NCBI GenBank assembly: GCA_009193035.1
Contig: SWDT01000029.1
Span: 310,001-374,000 of the forward strand
From: Halicephalobus mephisto
Taxonomy: Eukaryota > Nematoda > Chromadorea > Rhabditida > Panagrolaimidae
Length of the DNA: 64,000 bases
Direction: 5' to 3'
A model generated the notes under the pieces. The model did no database searches, had not been told where the DNA came from, and worked only from the letters and a program-made list of their open reading frames with translations. Position 1 is the stretch's first letter; each line of letters opens with the position of its first letter. Shown piece after piece: positions 59,840 to 64,000 of the stretch. Made by a program: the position numbers and the translations under genes.

Positions 59840-61900
59840 AGACAAACTCATTAGAAAATTATTTTACAGATCAAATATATGAAGAAAATATAGTTTTCAT
59901 CAAAATACATAATATGCATTAAGATTCCACTTCGGTCAACATATTTGATTTTGTTTTTAGATATATTTATTTCTTAAGTAGAGATGGCAATTGCGAAAGA
60001 GTGGCACAAACTCGTCAAAAATCACGAGGAATATAGGGGACTGAAGGATCTGCTCCACTACAGTGATGGATGAACCGGATTTTCAAGTGCGAAATTATTT
60101 CTTATTTAATTTTTCCAACAAAACTCAATATCGCCGAAAAAAAGATAATAACTAAAATTTAAAATTTATTTAACTGGTTATTATTTAAATTTTTTACGAT
60201 TTCCATCTTTGGCCTTTTTCCAAGTTTGTAATTTTCCACTATTCGCATGATATGTTACATGTAACTATTGTTAATCATGTAGCTTTAGAAGCTTCTCATT
60301 AACCAAATCAGATTAGTTCCAGTGTTATTGAATTTATTTTTCCAAACAAAAATGAACGTTTTTTTCCTATAATATAGTCAACTACATTGGGATTTTAAAA
60401 CAAATCTAAAAATGGTTCGATTTTAATTTTCTAAAACACCTGAATTCGTCTAACCTACTTTCAAGCCTTCTGAAAACCACCAGAATCACAAATTTGATTT
60501 TATTTCTAGATTTCCAAAGACTAAAACTACAATTGAAATTTCGAGCGTTTGAATTCAGAAAAACTAATATTATATGAATGCAAAAAAAGTATATTTTTAC
60601 TACGAAACTCATAATGATATCATTTGCCACAGAAGTATTCTTAATAAAATTTAGATTAATTTTTTATAAAAAAAGTTACTTAGATTAACAATGAGGAATT
60701 ACAAAGAAAAAAACGAAATGGCGAGACACAGAAACCTACGACATGGAATAATTGATGAAAGTAATGCTGCTCCAAATTAAATAGTTTCCGAGAGATTTTC
60801 ACTAGAAATTACATCATTTTCAAACAATATTTCTATCCGGAACTAAATTATTTCATCTCACAATAACCTAAGCACTTGGAAAAATTGTATCAGAATCGAT
60901 TTAAAAATTTCTAAAAGTCAACTCAGAAATGCATTTGATGTAGTCTTTGCACTAAAGAAATTAGTTTATTTTTGATGAACTCTTAATTTTTTATGACTAT
61001 TTAATATTTTTAAAATTGCACATAAGTGCAAAATTCAGTAATTTTGGTCTTAACTAAACTGTTCTAATAATTTGCGTTGAAAAATTTGTCAACGGAATTT
61101 CGTCACATATATTTCCGGTGTTATAGTATTATAGTTTCAAAATCTATTTGGTAGTTTTAAAACCTTCCAAATTCATGTAGATTATTTTTAACTTTTGGTC
61201 TTGACGAAAAAAGTTTCAAAAATTCACGTTGGAATAATTTTGCAACATATATTTTTAACTTTTACAATAGTGCAATTTTTCAATTCTTTTATGCTTTTGA
61301 AAAAATCTAAAATTAAATTAATAAAGAAGTCAAATGTTGCAACATAACTTTAGAGTTCTGAGAATTATTGTCAAAGCAATTTTGGAAATTTCGTGAAAAA
61401 CATTTTTGTTTTTTTTACATGTTTCGTTGGAGTGCTTTTCAGAGATTTCGCAGATTTCAAAATATCAACAAGTATCGTTTTTTTAATTCGTCTTCCACAT
61501 AGTGACCTCATTAATTACAGTAGACTAGAGACATATTTCGAATAACATATCCTTGTCAACATTCAAATTAAAAAAAGTTCAAATACAATTTGATATTGTT
61601 TTTGTACGAAGGGATAATCATTAACGAGACTTTTCTCTTGAAAAACACTTTGTTATTATCGAGTAATTAGGAGATTGAAATATGTATTCGCAAGATGTAA
61701 CCAGGAACTCTGAATCTGCTACCAGTTACGTCGACTATAAAATCTTCACTTTTCAGTTCGAAATTGACTGAGAATAATTACTGAAAATATCATTTTTGTT
61801 TGATTTTCTTTACATCAAAATTTCTTCATTTACTTGGAATTACAAGTTTTAATTAACATTTTTAACTTATTAGGTAAAGATGATTTAATAAAAAACAATT
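59840..61900. other. AT-rich spacer, no supported gene
   Basis: Short ATG frames at 59984 (29 codons, MAIAKEWHKLVKNHEEYRG) and 61682 (29 codons) look protein-like but are within chance. Diverged GGTCTTGACG motifs of the palindromic family are near 61040 and 61200. Confidence 0.4.
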
Positions 61901-61984
61901 TTCGGATACAATATTGAAGGAACACTTGAAATGGCTGAAGATTATATGCATAATAAGCGAGGGACAAAGATTGAAGTACAGATA

Positions 61985-62333
61985 TCACTTCCCATAATAA
62001 TAACCGCCATATGAGTAAGGGCTATAGCCTCCGTAATAGGGATTGCCATATCCGTACCCTCGATGACCCCAGGAACCTCTTCGACCAAGACCACGAAAGC
62101 CTCTTCTACCAAACCGGGTGAAACTACGAAGCCATCCTCGTCTAGTTGAAGCTAAAAAACATTTGATTTCAAAAAACTCAAAAAATAGTGATCAAAGTTC
62201 GATTTTTTTAATTTTCGAAAAAGTTAAAACTCAAATATTCTTGATAGTAAAGATTTGAAATATTTAAAAATTATATCTCACCAGTATCAAAGAGAAATAG
62301 CAAAACAATAAGAAAGACAATCAATCTAACCAT
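61985..62333 (-). CDS. small secreted cationic Gly/Tyr-rich peptide
   Basis: Exon 1 is 62333-62282 and exon 2 is 62151-61985, phase 1 (GTGAGA ... TTTTTTAG), giving 72 residues. Residues 1-17 are a signal peptide (MVRLIVFLIVLLFLFDT). The mature peptide has an Arg-rich half (RRGWLRSFTRFGRRGFRGLG) and a Gly/Tyr half (GYGYGNPYYGGYSPYSYGGY). GFGRR-like dibasic sites suggest possible processing. Composition and size match the YGGY-type antimicrobial or epidermal peptides of Caenorhabditis (nlp-29/caenacin-like) in general style, without clear orthology. No cysteines. A good donor (GTGAGT at about 62420) upstream suggests a non-coding first exon. It shares strand and character with the His/Gly-rich gene upstream. 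Confidence 0.9.
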
Positions 62334-62630
62334 CTTCGACGATAAAAGTAAGGAACGAATAAAAATCAAATTGACATTCGAGCACCAATCGTTCCGCTTG
62401 AAGACAATTCAAAAAACTCACCTCACTACTTTCTTTCAATGAACTGATTTTATTTCAAGAAACTAATCTTCAAAAATTATCGGCGGAACATCATAGAGAC
62501 AACAGAGTAGCAGTAACAATTTATATCGATACACATTATAAGACTATGATAAAAAAATCTAGGGAACTATAATTACTGTGATATTTTCAGTAACAGTAGC
62601 TAAACTGTTCAATTACTCTATAAACCTATA

Positions 62631-62768
62631 TTAGTGCTCTTCGCAGTCATTATAGTAATAGTACCAATAGTAGTATAATAATTTCCCCAACTTTTATCAT
62701 TGCCTTGGTATCCATGATAATTGCCAGATCTGTAATCTCTTCATTCATTATGATGGTCTTCATAATGT
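62631..62768 (-). pseudogene. decayed Gly/His/Tyr-rich gene fragment
   Basis: A minus-strand frame reads HYEDHHNE, stop, RDYRSGNYHGYQGNDKSWG NYY; a shifted frame continues as YYYWYYYYNDCEEH and a stop. Composition resembles the third exon of the adjacent His/Gly/Tyr gene. The stop and frameshift mark it as a dead or partial copy. Confidence 0.35.
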
Positions 62769-62894
62769 TTTTTTAAAATCATACGGTCATCTCTGTATCT
62801 TTAATCAAATGACTTTTATTTTTTAAATGTTAATTTCACGAAGTTATATGAAATAAAAAATGCAATAATACTGCTTTAATAACTATACTTAAAT

Positions 62895-62900
62895 TTTATT
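62895..62900 (-). promoter_or_regulatory. poly(A) signal of the His/Gly-rich gene
   Basis: TTTATT on the plus strand, i.e. AATAAA on the minus strand, about 140 bp past the stop codon at 63041. Confidence 0.55.
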
Positions 62901-63040
62901 ATTATTGTTTAAAATAAAAATCCTGAGTTCTCAGACAAAGGCAACAGTCATTTCCGTATGACAAATTCAATTTGTCAAGGTAATTGTCAAGGTCAAGAAG
63001 TTGACACGTGCTACATGAATTCGCCAAATTAAAAAAAAAA

Positions 63041-63697
63041 CTATTTTTTTCCGTAATACATGGGGAATTGCTGCATTTGATAGCCACTTTGGCAGTAGTA
63101 ATAATACGTAGTGTCGGTTCTGCAACGATAGTCGGAGAAAGCATAATAGCCTTGACAACAGTAGCCTGCTCCATAGTTATTCGAGTAACTTCCATAACCT
63201 CCATAGTTTCCGTAGTATCCACCATAGTTTCCGTGGTATCTACCATAGTTCCTATTCGACCAGAAAGAAGAACTACTACTGCCACCATCACCTCCGTGAT
63301 CGTGATGTGAACTCCAATGACCCCATCCTCGATGACTGTGGCCGCCCCCTGAAGTTAAGCTTAAAGATATTTAAGAATATATGAACTCTTACCCCCATGA
63401 TTATGACCCCAGTGATGATGGCCTCTCCGTCCGTGATGATGCCCTCTCCGTCCGTGATGATGGCCTCTCCGTCCGTGATGATGACCTCCCCATCCATGGT
63501 CATGACCACCTCTACCTCCGTGATGATGTCCTCCCCGACCTCCGTGATGATGCCCTCCCCGACCTCCATGACTATGGCTTCCATGACCGTGGCCTCCTCT
63601 GCTAATCACCAATCCTAAAAATATTATTAGCTTCAATAGCTCTAAAAGTATCCTTACCAATCAAACAAAAAAGTAACAACAACACAATTAATTTCAT
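63041..63697 (-). CDS. secreted His/Gly-rich repeat protein with Cys/Tyr-rich C-terminus
   Basis: Exons 63697-63658, 63614-63393 and 63348-63041 join in phase 1 twice (introns 43 and 44 bp), giving 189 residues. Residues 1-19 are a signal peptide (MKLIVLLLLFCLIGLVIS). Exon 2 encodes a repeat domain of about eight HHHGGRGG / HHHGRRG units, from 24-bp DNA repeats. Exon 3 begins GGGHSHRGWGHWSSHHDHGG, passes through a Ser stretch, then Gly/Tyr/Asn repeats (NYGRYHGNYGGYYGNYGGYG), and ends in a compact tail with four cysteines and many tyrosines (GYCCQGYYAFSDYRC; YYYYCQSGYQMQQFPMYYG). His clusters suggest Zn/Cu/Ni binding and the Gly/Tyr part a cross-linkable matrix; both are inferences from composition. 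Likely a cuticle, eggshell or epidermal defence protein. No disabling mutation. Spurious frames on both strands overlap because of the repeat. Confidence 0.93.
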
Positions 63698-63699
63698 CT

Positions 63700-64000
63700 T
63701 GTTTGTTTGACAATTGAAAGAAAATTCGCAACTTTGCAAATTATTGGTTCCAAATCACGCTCTTTTCGTGGTCAGTACAACTTTTATTGATTGAATTACG
63801 TCAGAAACGCTACAATTTTAGGGTTAGGTTTGTTGTTCTTTCATTTTGTCAAAAAATAGGTTTAACCTAATGATGCATGTAATGATAATCTCTGTTCGAT
63901 GCCAATTACTCTGCACGTATCATAATAATAATGATACTCTATATATGGATAGACTTGGTGGGATAATTCGATTTATAATAGCAATGACTTGTGATTCAGT
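63700..64000. other. 5' flank of the His/Gly-rich gene
   Basis: Promoter side of the minus-strand gene. No TATA box or other definite motif recognised and no exon seen. Confidence 0.4.

Noticed and set aside
54878..61771. Scattered ATG frames of 26-32 codons (near 54878, 57249, 59984, 61682) that look protein-like
   Set aside because: At this base composition roughly one ATG in ten stays open that long, so they are not evidence of genes.
62902..63618. Several frames on both strands over the His/Gly-rich gene, e.g. MVDTTETMVDTTETMEVMEV
   Set aside because: Shifted readings of the same DNA repeat; the chosen frame alone gives a signal peptide, in-phase introns and a sensible C-terminus.

Overview
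The window reads as nuclear DNA of a nematode, most likely a rhabditid. It is strongly AT-rich, splice acceptors have the worm form TTTTCAG, introns can be as short as 43-47 bp, several genes start just after a TTTTAG/TTTTCAG site as expected for spliced-leader trans-splicing, and the readable genes belong to worm-type families (Srg-superfamily chemoreceptor, Ly6-like secreted protein, glycine/tyrosine-rich secreted peptides). No prokaryotic genes, rRNA, tRNA or CRISPR array were found. Most of the DNA is non-coding: tandem repeats, palindromic MITE-like elements and simple AT tracts.

Layout. 1-4800: repeats with weak exon-like fragments at the left edge. 4812-10805: two plus-strand genes (A and B) of an apparently related single-pass membrane family. 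Gene A has two alternative last exons that both keep frame; gene B has a large fold-back in its 3' UTR. 11040-14083: an array of about 168-bp repeats, then gene C, a secreted Q/Y/G-rich protein preceded by a 61-codon upstream ORF. 14450-15848: a broken mariner directly next to a broken pogo/Tigger-like element. 16341-21985: a less repetitive stretch with a complete seven-transmembrane chemoreceptor gene (minus strand), a single-pass membrane protein gene (20975-21561), a tentative four-exon gene and decayed coding remnants. 22340-41400: mainly repeats and MITEs, including a 223-bp element flanked by TTAA, composite TA-flanked MITEs, and a 440-bp duplication 8.68 kb apart. 41418-42037: a complete secreted Ly6/uPAR-like gene (minus). 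43000-61900: repeats, including an 11-copy 30-bp array containing heat-shock-element-like motifs. 61985-63697: two minus-strand secreted genes, a cationic GY-rich peptide and a His/Gly-rich protein with a Cys/Tyr-rich C-terminus, with a decayed relative between them.

No pathway links the genes. The recurring theme is secreted or single-pass surface proteins of low sequence complexity, as expected of fast-evolving epidermal, cuticle, immune or chemosensory genes. Exon structures were derived by hand by joining open frames across GT...AG introns with matching phase; transcript data were not available.
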